NCBI RefSeq assembly: GCF_000234665.1
Contig: NC_018337.1
Span: 389,222 to 453,221, forward strand
Origin: Leishmania mexicana MHOM/GT/2001/U1103
Taxonomy: Eukaryota; Euglenozoa; Kinetoplastea; Trypanosomatida; Trypanosomatidae
Length of the DNA: 64,000 nt
Direction of reading: 5' to 3'
Shown piece by piece: positions 54,022-64,000 of the stretch. The position numbers and the translations under genes were made by a program. The notes beneath the pieces were generated by a model that worked only from the letters and a program-made list of their open reading frames with translations, made no database searches and had not been told where the DNA came from. Position 1 is the first letter of the stretch. Every line of letters starts with the position of its first letter.

Positions 54022-54750
54022 ATGTCTCAGCAGGAAGGCACGTCGCCGACAGATCGCGAGAGTACCATGCAGATTTTGAACATGTTCCCCGGACACCTCC
54101 ACCTGCTTCCGCAGACCCCGCAGCTTCACTTCCTCTTCACTGTCATCCGAAACGTGGAGACTCAGCGCACGGACTTCATCTTCTACTCAGAGCGCATCAT
54201 ACGCCTCATCCTCGAGGCGGCGCTTTGCTTGATCCCTGTGAAGCCGTTTAATGTCATCACACCAGTAGGTGCTGTGTACAGGGGCGTTCGGCCGGACGAC
54301 CGCGGCATCATCGGCGTCTCCATCATGCGTGCTGGCGAGTCGATGGAGCGCGTGCTGCGTGAGATGTGCCCCGGTGTCCGCATCGGCAAGATTCTCGTCC
54401 AACGCGACGAGAAGAGCATCGACAAGAGTCCCAATGCACGCTTTAGCTATAGCAAATTGCCCACAGATGTAGCCTCGCGGCGCGTGCTGCTGCTGGACCC
54501 GATGTGCGCGACCGGCGGCAGCGTCATCAAGGCGACGGAGATCCTGATCAACGAGTACGGCGTGCTCGAGGAGAACATTATCTTCTTGAACCTTATCTCC
54601 GCCCCCGCAGGAATCAGGAAGTACCTCGGTCGGTTCCCCAAAATCCAGATTGTGACCGCTGCCATCGACGACGACTTGGATGAGAACAAGTACATCCTGC
54701 CCGGCCTCGGTGACTTTGGCGACCGCTATTTTGGCACGATTTCGGAGTGA
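54022..54750 (+). CDS. UPRT: Uracil phosphoribosyltransferase
   Basis: 242 residues, close to the usual eukaryotic length. It converts uracil and PRPP to UMP and pyrophosphate in pyrimidine salvage. Family landmarks are GVSIMRAGESMERVL (upstream PRPP/uracil region), the PRPP-binding motif LLLDPMCATGGS (D159 first acidic residue) and the C-terminal uracil-binding segment YILPGLGDFGDRYFGT. All appear intact. The start ATG follows GAAAACACAGG and gives a normal N-terminus. No organelle-targeting signal is obvious, which suits a cytosolic enzyme. Confidence 0.97.
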   Translation: MSQQEGTSPTDRESTMQILNMFPGHLHLLPQTPQLHFLFTVIRNVETQRTDFIFYSERIIRLILEAALCLIPVKPFNVITPVGAVYRGVRPDDRGIIGVSIMRAGESMERVLREMCPGVRIGKILVQRDEKSIDKSPNARFSYSKLPTDVASRRVLLLDPMCATGGSVIKATEILINEYGVLEENIIFLNLISAPAGIRKYLGRFPKIQIVTAAIDDDLDENKYILPGLGDFGDRYFGTISE

Positions 54751-57005
54751 GAGCACACAAACCGTTGCGTTCACAAGAAGGAACAAAATAGAAGACAACG
54801 TGGATGCACAATGAGGACGGCAGGATCTGAGGAAAGGGGCGGGGAGGGGCATACACGGAGGAGGAGGAGGAGGGGGAGGTGTCGAGCCACGTCGGTGGTT
54901 GCCGTCTGTCGCCTCTTCTCTTTTTTCCATTGTCTTCATTTGTTTCTTCTCCGCTCTCCTTCGCTCGCGCTGCGGTCGGGGGTCTTTTCTCCCATTTTTT
55001 TCGCTGCACATGACTTTCTATATATCAGCAGAACTTATACGACATGGACAGGTGCGTTGCCGTTTTCTCATTCTTCATCGACCATCGTGCACGACAGCGC
55101 TCTCCTCTTCCCCGAATCCTGGTGACATTTGTGATAGCAGCCACGGCTTACAAGGCCGGCATCCCCACTAATAGCATCTTCTCTAACGACGACGACAGAA
55201 AAAAAATGAGAAACAGTAATGAGGTAATTCACGCATACCTCGTGCACACGCACGCGCACACGCAGAAGAACAGGCGAGGGTTTCACCATTGCGTTGTTTC
55301 ACGGTCACCTTGTGTGTGTGTGTGTGGGTTTTCCCCCCTCCCCCTATTTGCCTGTAAAGAACAGAGCTGCGTGCTCCATCATAATCTTTGCTTTCTCCTC
55401 AATGTGTGCGCATTGCATCCTGCTTAGAACCCGTTGTTACTGTGGTGACTATGTCAACGTTCATCTATGTGCAGGTAAGCGTGTCTACTTGTGCGACTGA
55501 GGGTGCCTGTGCTCGAAGTGTGCGTGCTTCGTCTTCGACTAAGATCTGCCGAAGGACGGTGTTGGATTGATGTAGGCTGGGAAAAGGTGTATCAGGAGCC
55601 GTATGACGGCGTGAGCTGGCGTATTCTAATGTCTTCGAGAGAGTCTCTCTCTCTACACAACTCTGCGCTCCTGTGGGGCAGTCCTTTGGCTCCACTGCCC
55701 CAACATCTCTCCCTCCCCAATTACGCGTCTTCCTCCTGCCATTTTTCTTGTCATCAGGACTTACGAGGCCGTCGGAACTGCATGCGCATGCGAGCAGAGC
55801 ATTGCGCGCACACATGTGCCCACAAACACTCGTACTCAAATCTACTGGTACACGTGGTCTTTCAACGCTAACGCAGAAGCATGCAAAACGAAGCAAAATG
55901 AGTGTTTGCGCGGTGCTTTTCACGCTGCACTGATCACTCTTCTGTCCTGGGAGCGCGTGGCTATGGAGCCCATACACCACCTCTTTGTTTTGTTCAATAT
56001 AAGGTGGCACTCGGCGAAGAGTAGAAGGGGGTAGGGGTGGGAGGAATGTCGGAGCGAGAAAGCGACGTTGCTGCAAACAACGAAGCCTGCAATGACTGAC
56101 TCCGGGACACGCCGTTCGCATCACCCTGCGGCGTGAGGAGCCAGCGGAAGCAGTCTGCGAAGCCGCCGCATCTAACACTGAGGTGATTCAGTCCTCTGCG
56201 CGTTCTACGCTGAATGGCGCCACCAGCCCCTTCTTCCGCGCTTCTCTATGCTCTGTCAGGCTCCTTCATTTTTTTTTTACTTCGATCTCCAACCTCTCTG
56301 TTGTCTTGGTGTTTTTTATCATTCGGCATCTCACTGTCCCCACCCCCTCCTCCCCACCCCGCCGCACCTCGATCAACGACGCGGGTGTCTTTGCCAGAGG
56401 TCCACACAGAAACGAAACAACAACAAGGAAGGAACTCGACATGCACACACGTACGCACGCTGCGATACACACGAAGGGGACAGAAAAAGTAAGCGAAGCT
56501 GAACCCATCCATCAGCAGCACGGGAAAAGGTGGTTCTCTACTCCTTTGCGACGCCCCTTCTCCCCTCCCCCTCTCCTTTCAATCCTCCTCTCTGCTACGG
56601 GTTGCTGGTTTTCTTTCTCCGTGGTGGGCTGGAGTTTTGGCGCACTCGGTAGATCCCGAGCCCGTGCGCGGTTGTTCGTGCACGTTCTTCTTGTGCGTGC
56701 ACAGGCGGACGGACCTCAGGTGCATTCGTGCCCCCCCTCCCCCAGCTCCCTTTTTCCTTCCCTATTCACTCGTACCATACCCCCTCTCCTCTTGTCTTCA
56801 CTTCCGACCTTCGTCAGTCTTCCACCTCCAAGCGCGCCACCCTCCCCCCCCCTCATCAACGGAGATCGAGCAACTGAGCCACGCACACGCACACGCAGAC
56901 GCGAAAGATACACACGAAAAAAAAAAACATCAGAGCCACCGCTGTCCGCACAGCTCTTCTTCTCTCTCTCTCTTAACTTGGAACACGTTGTATCGACGGG
57001 TCTAC
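54751..57005. other. Intergenic region between UPRT and the TPR-SET gene
   Basis: 2.3 kb without a credible gene. GGA repeats near 54858-54882, GT run at 55310-55328, several pyrimidine tracts at 56540-56580, 56770-56830 and 56952-56974, and an A tract at 56919-56928. Confidence 0.5.
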
Positions 57006-59108
57006 ATGTCGTCCTCGAGCGCACTCACCGCTGCGCCGGTCAGTGGCACGGACGGAGCGGAGTCGAGCAAACCGATGACGGATCAGAATTCGGGTGACCT
57101 GTTCCCTTTTCTGCAGGAGCTGCAGGAGGATTTCCCAGCCAATGGCGGCGAGCTTCCCATAGGGGAACTTCTCATGCTGCTGAGTGCCAAAAAGTCCGAT
57201 GTGTTTGCACGCCTTGACGGATTCTTCGAGACGGCCAGACGAGTCTCGGACCTTGACGAGACAATGGCGCTCAAGTGGAAGGAGAAGGGTAACGCAGAGT
57301 ATAAGAGGCGACTGCATCAGCAGGCGGTTTTCTCTTACACAAACGGGCTCCTCTGCGCCGAGGCGCCAGAGACGCTGGCAGTGCTGCTCAATAACCGTAG
57401 CACCGTTTTCTTCGACGAGCATCGCTACGCCGACGCCTGCGTCGACGCGGACCGCGCGGTGCAATACCAGCCGACTTATTGGAAGGCGTTGCAGCGCCGT
57501 GGCCGCTCCCTCATGGAGCTTGGCTTTACAGAGCTGGGCCAGAAGGATATCGAGGCCTCAAAGCAGGAGTCGAGCGATGCCGCCAACTCGCCAGCAACCA
57601 TGGCGAAGGTTTTTGGCGAGGTCACGAGCGGTATGGCGGCAGCGTGCCTGCCTCCGCGCGCGCGTCTGAACGAAGAGGTGCGGATAGAGCGATCTGCAAG
57701 GGGACGCGGTTTTGTAGCGGCCAGTCGGCTGACGGAGGGGCCGATGCTAGAAGAAACCCCGTACGCCATTGCGGCTCGCACCGAGGCACTGCTGTCCGCA
57801 TGCTCGTACTGCCTGCAGCACAGCGCCTGCCTCTACCACGGTGACGAGTACCGGCAGCACCACGTCAAGTCACGCGGCTTCTTCTGCAGCCCCGCATGTG
57901 CGAAGGCCGCGTGGGAGCACTACGGCCAACACGAGAGTCATCACCCTTTCTTTCTCTGCTGCCCCAATGATGCGCTGCTGGCGTATCGCATGATTCTCGG
58001 CATGCGCGCATACCCGGACCTCGCGGAGCTCTCCGCTTCCCCCGAGCTCGACCCTGTGACGGAGAACGACTTTGGCGCTCATCACATTCGCACCCTGGAA
58101 GGCAGCTTCAGCTGCGAGCTCCAGCCGAACGCGGCCGTCGGCGGCTGCGAGTCGATCGTCGCCACGATCGGCTTCTACGTGGGTGCGCTGACAGAGCCTG
58201 AGGCAGAGCAGCTACGCAAGGCGCAACGACAGATTCTTCTCAACGCGGTGGATGTGACGTGCATGATGCGGACCACCGCGGCGCCTTCAGAAGCCAACAG
58301 CTCGGCGCTTCTGCAGACAAACACGGTGGTGGCGCGCCTTGGCAAGGCGGTATATGCAGTTGGCGCACTCTTTAACCACGCCTGCGACCCGAACTGCTAC
58401 GTATCGTTTGAGGGCAACCCGCAGGGGTCGTGTGCCCGGCTCATCGTTCGTGCCATTCGCCCGGTCATGGAGGGCGAGGAACTGACGGTGTCGTACGGCG
58501 GCATATCATGCTTTTCTTTCCACAGCATGCGCCATCGACTGCAGACCCTGCGCGACCGCTACGGCTTTTTCTGCGGCTGTCGGTCATGCCGTAACCAGGT
58601 CGATGAGCCGGTGCCGGCAGCGGAGAAGGATAAGTACATCCAGGCGTCCGACTACTATCAGAAAGGGCGCCGCCTAGTGCGAGAGCGCAACTACGCCACT
58701 GCCGTCACAGTGCTACTGCAAAGCTACGAGATTGTCATGCGGTACATTTGCCCGCCGCCACACCCGCCGCAGTGGATGCTCATCAAGACGCACGACGCCC
58801 TCGCCCAGGCCTACTTCCACCTGGAGCAGCGAGACAAGTGCGTGGAACACTTGCAGGAGGCCCTGCGGCTGAACGTAGAAGTTCACAAGAATGACAACAG
58901 GGTGGAGCTCATCAACGAGCACACCCGTCTCGCTTTCCTCGCTGCTAGTCCCGCAGAAAAGAGGGTGCATGTGGACAAGGCGGTGGAGCTGCTGCGCCGC
59001 TTCTACGCACCGTCGAGCATGCTGGACCTTCAGATAGCGTACGTGGAGTCCAGCCTCAAGGTGGAATCGGACACACCCGAAGCTGCAGCGGCTGCGCCGA
59101 AGGTGTGA
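57006..59108 (+). CDS. TPR-SET/MYND protein (SMYD-like putative lysine methyltransferase)
   Basis: 700 residues from the first ATG after the leader. An N-terminal TPR block lies at about 91-185 (WKEKGNAEYKRR start). The first SET segment begins near 226 (RIERSARGRGF). A MYND-like zinc cluster follows: C266-x2-C269, FFC294SPAC298, then H-rich EHYGQHESHH. The second SET segment carries NHACDPN (457-463) and GEELTVSY (490-497), with post-SET cysteines CGCRSC (523-528). A C-terminal TPR block lies at about 545-640. This order (TPR, split SET with MYND insert, post-SET, TPR) is that of SMYD proteins, with an added N-terminal TPR as in SMYD4. Key SET residues are present, so SAM-dependent methylation is plausible; the substrate is unknown. 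No AG lies between the nearest pyrimidine tract and the ATG, so the acceptor is upstream, or Met24 (57075) could be the start. Confidence 0.9.
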   Translation: MSSSSALTAAPVSGTDGAESSKPMTDQNSGDLFPFLQELQEDFPANGGELPIGELLMLLSAKKSDVFARLDGFFETARRVSDLDETMALKWKEKGNAEYKRRLHQQAVFSYTNGLLCAEAPETLAVLLNNRSTVFFDEHRYADACVDADRAVQYQPTYWKALQRRGRSLMELGFTELGQKDIEASKQESSDAANSPATMAKVFGEVTSGMAAACLPPRARLNEEVRIERSARGRGFVAASRLTEGPMLEETPYAIAARTEALLSACSYCLQHSACLYHGDEYRQHHVKSRGFFCSPACAKAAWEHYGQHESHHPFFLCCPNDALLAYRMILGMRAYPDLAELSASPELDPVTENDFGAHHIRTLEGSFSCELQPNAAVGGCESIVATIGFYVGALTEPEAEQLRKAQRQILLNAVDVTCMMRTTAAPSEANSSALLQTNTVVARLGKAVYAVGALFNHACDPNCYVSFEGNPQGSCARLIVRAIRPVMEGEELTVSYGGISCFSFHSMRHRLQTLRDRYGFFCGCRSCRNQVDEPVPAAEKDKYIQASDYYQKGRRLVRERNYATAVTVLLQSYEIVMRYICPPPHPPQWMLIKTHDALAQAYFHLEQRDKCVEHLQEALRLNVEVHKNDNRVELINEHTRLAFLAASPAEKRVHVDKAVELLRRFYAPSSMLDLQIAYVESSLKVESDTPEAAAAAPKV

Positions 59109-61130
59109 CGATGAGGCACCACGGCTTCGTTTCACTCCAGCCTCTCTTCAGCTCGGTGCACCTGACCTCTCGTCGAGATGTAGACGGAAAGGTGTGGGCA
59201 AAACGGTCACCGGACAAAGAACGAAGGAAAAAAGGCGAAGCGCGATGAAAGGGGGACGGCGGCAAAGGAGAAGGAAGGCCTGACGCGGGATGTGCCACAC
59301 TGACGGCAGGGGAAGGGGAGGTGGAGGGGGGGGCCAGCTTCCCTTTCCTCGTGGCACGAAACATCCACCAGCTCTCGTCGTCTGCGCAGTTCAAAGGAAA
59401 GGGTGAGAGGGAAGATGAGCTTCGATGAAACGCGACGGTCCGCTGGTTGCGTGTGTGTGTACCCACCCCTGTTTGACCCTAATTATTTCCTTCTCTGATG
59501 CGTTTCTTTCCGAACGCTGCCGCGCTTGTCGGTGCGGTGTTGCGTCACCCGTGGTCGCGCTCTACACCCCTCCACCCCCCTTCCTCTCTACTTGCCCCGC
59601 GTTGCTCTTCCACACGTGGACGCACTCCGCGAGGGGCCGTAAGAGGGGGAGGGGAAGTGCACTGGAAGCTAAGGCAGCACGAACATCAACACCGTCGTGC
59701 TGCGCTCCCCACTCGCCCCATTCCACCCCGTGACGGAAAACTCTCTTTACATTTTCCTTGCAAGTCGAGGATGCAAGTGCAGGTGCGTCTGCGCCGAGAG
59801 TTAGGCGTGTGCATCCCCATAACAACAAAATACCAAGCAAACGGAAGAGAGTAAAACAGAGCGCACACCGTATTCCTCTTCCTCTGGAGGTATGGGGGAC
59901 GGCTTTCTCATGCCCCCCCATGTGCTTCGTCTTGTTGACGTACCTCCCTCCCCCGCACTGCACCTGCGCTGCGCCTCTCATGAAATCATGCACCTTCCGT
60001 GAAGCTCCCTCTCTGCGCGCGAGCCATATTCTCCTCCCTCCTCCTCTTCTTGCGCCTCGTTGTACCACCTCCTGTCTCTCTCGTCTGGTTGTGACTAGCC
60101 CTTCTCGACCCCCAAAGATGCGCCCCTCGTAGTGCCACTGAAGGTGCTGCGCGTGCTGCTTTCCTGCTCATCTTTTTTTTTCGCTATACGTGTGTGTGTG
60201 TGTGCGTGTGTGAACGCGGCGTTACCCATAGATGCGGCACACGACTCCATGCCGACCAATGGCAGTGTGCTCGCGCCAGCAGAGGGCGACAACTCTCCCC
60301 CTCCCCCTTGCCATGCATTGTAAACAAATACATGTCAGCCTACCCTGGAGTCCACAGGCTTACGCAGAAGATGTGCACCTCTTGGCCTCTGCTTTGCTCT
60401 CCACATCCACCTCAAAGGTAGGCATTGGACGGCTGCTGCTGCTGATGCGGGGAGGCGCCGCTTCTTATCCTGCATGTTCCTTCATGTTTGGGCCTCAGCT
60501 TTCTGTGGTAAAGGACAGCGCCATTTGGGTTGTCGTCGCGCGCGCTTCAGCAGGGCTGCTCGACGGATGCTGTTGATGGTCCGTGCTTGCGAGTGGGGCA
60601 TCACGTGTAGTTACAGGGACAGGGGGCTTATCGGTACGTACGGACGACTCCATGACCCACGCAGCACATCTGAAGAGTATACCATTAGAAGCCACTGCAG
60701 GCCACTGTAAGTGCCGTCCTGGCCGTGCTTCTGCGTGATTTTTTTGAGCTAGCGGCGCTAACTCCGGATGGGGCGATGGTGGACCCATTCACTTGTAGAG
60801 CTCGCTACGGCGACGCCGTCTCGCGCTGTGCAGTGCTTGTTGTGCGTCACAGCGTTCGTGGGCCTTGCCGAGGTTGTGGTACTGCAGTGGATCACTCGTG
60901 CATGCAGAGCGAGCGCTCTCTGCTGTGCGCAGTGCGTGCACCAAAGCCTGGAGTGCTGTGGCCACTGGTGCCATCAGACTGGCATCGCCGCTTGCAGTGC
61001 CCTACGAGATGAGCGCACACTGGCACGGAGTCGGTGCTGCGCTCATCGCGCTCGCGTGCGCTCCAAGGACTCTTTCTGTCAGTGTGTGTAGATGTGGGCA
61101 GTGTGACTGCTCCCGACTGGACACTTTTTT
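59109..61130. other. Intergenic region before family B copy 3
   Basis: No credible gene. G-rich 59310-59330, pyrimidine-rich 59560-59600 and 60020-60055, GT run at 60190-60212. Base composition changes at about 60420-61130: low-complexity runs are rare and several frames are Cys/His-rich, which could mark old transposon or gene debris. Confidence 0.5.
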
Positions 61131-61772
61131 CCCCAACGCGTGTCCATTCTCTGTCATGCCACAGGAGCCCAAGCGCCATTCCACCCCTCTGGGCGGTCCC
61201 CACGGGCCCCCACCTCGCGTGGTGCAAAGCAGCCGTAGACACACGCGTTGCAGCAATGCGCCGGCTCAGTCATCGGAGCACCGCCCCCGCCTCAAGCCCT
61301 ACCGACCCTCCCTCCTCCCCGCACTCCAGGTCGCCTCACAGCCGCTCCCACTGTGCCGGTCGTCACGTGGTGAGTCCCTCTCCGGGTGGCTCGGGCCCCC
61401 CTATGCACACCAGTAGGCAGTGCGAGGGCCGGGGTGGGGTATGCTCGAGTCACGCTGACACTCTGCCCGTCATATGAATTAGCGCAGGCGTGTTCACTGT
61501 CGCAGGTCGCTCCGAGGCGGCGCCATCCAGGCCGGGTCCCCCGGCATCAGTGGCGGCAAATCGCTCTGACCTCCCCACGCCGTGGGTACTGGACCCTGTC
61601 ACCACCAGAGGTGGCCCCGCATTGGCAGGCGCAGGGGAGAGGAGGGGCTGCTTGGCCTCCCTAAACACACAGAGAGTGGGGTGTGGTGCTGGGCCCTGTG
61701 GATGCCACCACGCGCTGGGAGGTGTGCCGCCCCTCCCCTCTGTCATCACCAGGGGCGAGGAGGGGCGGCCCC
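61131..61772 (+). mobile_element. SIDER-like element, family B, copy 3 (full length, sense)
   Basis: About 642 bp from CCCCAACGCGTGTCCATTC to GGGGCGGCCCC, followed by AAAGGGAGAAAGG as a possible tail remnant. Inverted relative to copies 1 and 2, nearly identical to both. It is preceded by a T tract (61125-61130). It carries open frames on both strands only because of its composition. Confidence 0.75.
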
Positions 61773-62841
61773 AAAGGGAGAAAGGCTTGACACATCGCAA
61801 GAGAGGCGGCGAGAGTACTGGCATCCCCTGTTGCGCCTGTTTGCGGCTTGCACTCGTACCGACCTCTACGTCTCTCTGTGTTTCCCTACTTGTTGATCGC
61901 ATGACAGTACGTGCACAACAAACAGGGACACCGACAGACAATGACGCGTGTACACACTTGGCTACATGTATCGGAGGGACTTGTCATCGGTGCAGGCACT
62001 CGCCGCCGCATTGGCATATGCCAAGGAAAAGAGAAACAGCATCGATGAAGATGGATGATCCCCTAGCCTCGTTTAGGGGTCAGGCATGCGACGTTACTGT
62101 CGAGAGAGTGACACACACACATACACACACTTATCGTCCTTTCTCAACTGCCTCACCCCACTTGCTGTACAACTCGTCCTCGGCGTTGGGTCACGTCGCT
62201 CCGTCAACTCTCAGTTAGCGTGTGTGCACATCTATGTGCTCGTGCTTTGGCATGTAGACGCACATATCCGCTGCCTCTCCATCGCGAGGTAGCTGCAGTA
62301 TCGTCACCCAAGCCCGTCGCACGTACCATTCTGCAGGTCATGCCAACTCGTGTCACCCCTTCTCCTCCTTCTCCTTTGCTTTTCTATTCCTATCCTTGTG
62401 TGCGGGCTGCTGCTGCTGGCTTCGGGTTCCCGCTTCATGGCGACACGGACACCCTCGCCGGTACACTCGCAGTCGGAGGAGGAGAGCGTCTGAGCTGAAC
62501 GGCGTAGTTGTTTGGACGTTGGTGGTCCCTGGCGCCTTCTGTTTTCTGTATCTGTTGTTGCCTTTCTCAGCCGGTTATCCCTTGCATGTAATTCGTCCTC
62601 CCACCTCCTTCCCCCATTCTTGCCATCTCCGTCACACACAGGCACAGGCACAGGCACAGGCACACACACAGGGCACGAACTGCTTGTGATTTGCTGTGTT
62701 TTCGCTGCTGTGTGCCAGAGGTGAGCGAGGTAGCGCGATCACTAGGCGGCAGAAAAACCGACGGTAAGGCGCAACAGCACCCGTTGTCGTCGCACGCACT
62801 CTGGGCGACGCACACACAACCCAGAGCCGGACGTGGTAGAG
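61773..62841. other. Intergenic region before the FtsH-like gene
   Basis: No gene seen. A CA run at 62110-62130, pyrimidine tracts at 62355-62395 and a tandem CACAGG hexamer array at 62635-62671. Confidence 0.5.
62635..62671. repeat. (CACAGG)n tandem hexamer array
   Basis: About four to five units of CAGGCA, ending in a short CA run, in the 5' flank of the protease gene. Confidence 0.8.
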
Positions 62842-64000
62842 ATGCTCTATAGACGAGCGCTCGTGCTGTCGAGGCGGTCGCTGGCGGTGTACACTTTGCC
62901 TGCCTGCAGCGCCAGCGTGCGCTTCTGCGCCTCCTCCGCACTGCCGCCCTCGTCGTCATCTGACAAACCAACGGCGGCGGCGAAGACACCTTCCGAGGGA
63001 GCGCAGGCCGCGCCTGCAGCGAGGCAGGGCGAGGCGGACACCGCAGCTGCAGCTGCGGTGGCTGCCGCCGGCGCCCCAAGCAGGCAAGGAGCGACTTCGC
63101 CATCATCTGGGGAGGAGGGAGCCTCTGCACCTGCGCCGGCTTCGGTGTCTCCGTCGAGCACCGGTGCCGAGACTGGCGCAAAGGAGTCGCCGCAGCCGCA
63201 CCAAAGAGAAGGGACTTCACCGCGAGAGAAGCCGACACCACCGGCACAGGGGGAAAATGTTAATGACACCTTCGCCAAAGATCGCGTCGTGCCGCGCGGG
63301 TTCGAGGCATTTTACGCGAAGAACATCGTGTCGAAGATGCTGCCGCAGCGCACCCCGACTGATGCGGTGCAGCGCGCGTATACAATGTCGCCGCAGGAGC
63401 GCATTCTGATTGCGCAGATTGCGGCACGGGCACGGCTGCAGCGGACGTGGCGCCACCTTGGTATCCTCTCGGTGCTGCTCTCCGCACTTATTGGATACCG
63501 GTGGTACACGGCGCAGGCGCGGCTTGACGCTGACGTGTCGAACTACAAGGCGGTTGTCGTGGACGTGCCCGGCCACACCGCTGTCTACGTGGACGACAAC
63601 GGCAAGTTCATTGGCGTGCGTAACTTCATCGACTTTGCCACCTTCGAGAAGACCTGCGACCCGGAAAAGGATGTGTTGATACAGTTTAGCACTTACTACC
63701 CATGGATCCCGATGCTGCTGCTATGTCTACTGCCGGTGCTGGCTGTTGTGAACGCGGGCTTCAACGGGTCAGCACGCATGATCACGATGGCGGCGCAGGC
63801 GGAGAAGAGTCGTTTTATGTTCAAGCGAGAGATGTCGGTAAGTACGCGGCTGAAGGACGTCGCGGGGCTGACGGAGGCAAAACACGAGGTGGTGGAGGTG
63901 ATTGACTTTCTCAAGCACCCGGGACGTTACCAGACGCTTGGTGCGAAGCTGCCGAAGGGCGTGCTGCTCGACGGCCCGCCTGGTGTCGGCAAGACGCTGC
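62842..64000 (+). CDS. FtsH-type AAA zinc metalloprotease, mitochondrial, 3' end cut by window
   Basis: Open from the ATG at 62842 to the window end, 386 codons visible. The N-terminus [20 protein letters not shown] is basic and amphipathic, as in mitochondrial presequences. A long Ala/Pro/Ser/Glu-rich linker follows (about 30-150). Two hydrophobic segments, about 213-230 ([16 protein letters not shown]) and about 286-307 ([17 protein letters not shown]), flank a small domain, the layout of m-AAA/FtsH proteases. Then come the AAA entry [15 protein letters not shown] and Walker A GPPGVGKT (378-385). The rest of the AAA module and the HEXXH protease site lie outside the window, so protease activity is inferred from family. 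It would degrade or process inner-membrane proteins. Confidence 0.92.
   Translation, partial: MLYRRALVLSRRSLAVYTLPACSASVRFCASSALPPSSSSDKPTAAAKTPSEGAQAAPAARQGEADTAAAAAVAAAGAPSRQGATSPSSGEEGASAPAPASVSPSSTGAETGAKESPQPHQREGTSPREKPTPPAQGENVNDTFAKDRVVPRGFEAFYAKNIVSKMLPQRTPTDAVQRAYTMSPQERILIAQIAARARLQRTWRHLGILSVLLSALIGYRWYTAQARLDADVSNYKAVVVDVPGHTAVYVDDNGKFIGVRNFIDFATFEKTCDPEKDVLIQFSTYYPWIPMLLLCLLPVLAVVNAGFNGSARMITMAAQAEKSRFMFKREMSVSTRLKDVAGLTEAKHEVVEVIDFLKHPGRYQTLGAKLPKGVLLDGPPGVGKTL

Noticed and set aside
1..64000. Prokaryotic-style operon signals, ribosome binding sites and tRNA genes
   Set aside because: The genome is eukaryotic, so Shine-Dalgarno sites do not apply. I did not find a convincing tRNA or rRNA by eye; a covariance-model scan would settle this.

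Overview
The window is nuclear DNA from a trypanosomatid, almost certainly a Leishmania species. All credible protein genes lie on the + strand. They have no introns and are separated by long, low-complexity flanks rich in pyrimidine tracts, poly-T and GT/CA/TA microsatellites. This is the usual appearance of a polycistronic unit whose mRNAs are made by trans-splicing and polyadenylation. Gene content also fits: four amastins with the C-x-[ST]-x-W-G-x-[KR] signature, an MDR1-type P-glycoprotein, a class I myosin with WW and FYVE-like modules, uracil phosphoribosyltransferase and an FtsH-type protease. From memory this order resembles a Leishmania chromosome 34 segment; no search was run.

Region 1 (1-2.5 kb) holds a metallo-beta-lactamase-fold plus double rhodanese protein that may continue upstream of the window. 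Region 2 (4.5-22 kb) is an amastin cluster. Two delta-type amastins sit in tandem blocks of about 3.4 kb that are almost identical outside the coding region. Each block ends in a retroposon-like element of about 465 bp, and two older, divergent amastins follow. Region 3 (22-31 kb) has no convincing gene. It carries one near-identical interspersed element and a relic that appears to be the zinc-finger C-terminus of an ingi/L1Tc-like retroposon joined to the 465 bp element. Region 4 (31-64 kb) is a conventional gene array: P-glycoprotein, myosin I, a conserved-hypothetical-type protein, an N2227/carnosine N-methyltransferase-like protein, an EF-hand protein, UPRT, a TPR-SET/MYND protein and the 5' part of a mitochondrial FtsH-like AAA protease cut off by the window end. 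Two more near-identical copies of the second interspersed element lie between these genes.

The genes do not form one pathway. The link between them is co-transcription with post-transcriptional control, for which retroposon-derived elements in 3' untranslated regions are known regulators in Leishmania. The most interesting signals are: the two sister amastins differ in 13 codons plus one length-variable loop with no synonymous change seen, inside flanks that are about 99.8% identical; the homogenised block ends abruptly inside the retroposon; the relic carries two zinc fingers that have each lost one metal ligand; and three nearly identical copies of a supposedly extinct repeat family lie within 39 kb.
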